A stretch of 51,625 bases of DNA from NCBI GenBank assembly GCA_903869185.1, contig CAIPYC010000130.1, forward strand, positions 1 through 51,625, written 5' to 3'. Position 1 is the stretch's first letter; each line of letters begins with the position of its first letter. The notes under the pieces are model-generated. The model saw only the letters and a program-made list of their open reading frames with translations. It was not told where the DNA came from and did not search any database. The stretch is from an uncultured cyanobacterium (GTDB lineage Bacteria > Cyanobacteriota > Cyanobacteriia > Cyanobacteriales > Microcystaceae). Below, piece by piece: positions 51,609 to 51,625 of the stretch. Both the position numbers and the translations under genes were made by a program.

Positions 51609-51625
51609 AGCTGTTTAGGAAATTC

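Overview
The window is a stretch of cyanobacterial chromosome. The evidence is a complete photosystem I psaB, a one-helix high-light-inducible protein, both sulfolipid synthesis genes (sqdB, sqdX), ferredoxin-dependent glutamate synthase, a pantothenate synthetase/cytidylate kinase fusion, a threonyl-tRNA synthetase without the TGS domain, and many families known mainly from cyanobacteria (DUF3386, DUF3593, DUF3146, DUF3172). GC content, judged by eye on a few lines, is roughly 40%. Three copies of the cyanobacterial octamer GCGATCGC (HIP1) were seen. This fits a unicellular or colonial beta-cyanobacterium; I cannot name the genus. I support 50 coding regions. I saw no rRNA, tRNA, CRISPR array, insertion sequence or prophage.

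Layout. 1-3.2 kb: tail of a probably broken acyltransferase, an HNH nuclease and katG. 3.4-8.6 kb, minus strand: secA, a diheme cytochrome c, a MoxR ATPase and ribF, with the last three forming a tight operon. 8.7-11.6 kb, plus strand: a DUF423 membrane protein, sqdB and sqdX. 11.5-14.9 kb, minus strand: lipA, a GH57 protein, DUF3386 and a small ribbon-helix-helix-like protein. 15-17.8 kb: DUF3593, an MtnX-like phosphatase, iron superoxide dismutase, the only large gene-free gap, and an RlpA-like protein. 17.8-23.4 kb: panC-cmk, rpsD, cobI, an alpha/beta hydrolase, an EamA transporter and two small unknown proteins. 23.4-28.6 kb, minus strand: pdhB, secD, secF, a 40-residue membrane protein and a metallo-beta-lactamase/beta-CASP protein. 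28.8-34.7 kb: Hlip, DUF3146, pyrB, a GntR regulator, then dienelactone hydrolase, tldD and a ClC channel. 34.6-41.9 kb: ureABC and gltS. 41.9-49.3 kb: a membrane protein, thrS, a secreted nuclease, DUF1269, a HAD phosphatase, DUF3172, an HTH protein and carA. 49.4-51.6 kb: psaB.

How the genes fit together. Urease releases ammonia and ferredoxin-GOGAT completes its assimilation into glutamate, so these adjacent units form a nitrogen block. carA and pyrB supply the first two steps of pyrimidine synthesis but sit apart. SecA, SecD and SecF are parts of one protein export system. KatG and FeSOD handle reactive oxygen. SqdB and SqdX make the thylakoid sulfolipid, and PsaB is a core subunit of photosystem I.

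Most of the window is ordinary housekeeping sequence. The most useful extra observations are two genes under 60 codons (Hlip and a 40-residue membrane protein), a strong intrinsic terminator between sqdB and sqdX, paired palindromes upstream of katG, several overlapping convergent gene pairs, and a ~670-base gap upstream of sodB. I did not find a convincing previously undescribed system. The nearest candidates are the ribF-moxR-cytochrome operon and the 40-residue protein downstream of secDF.
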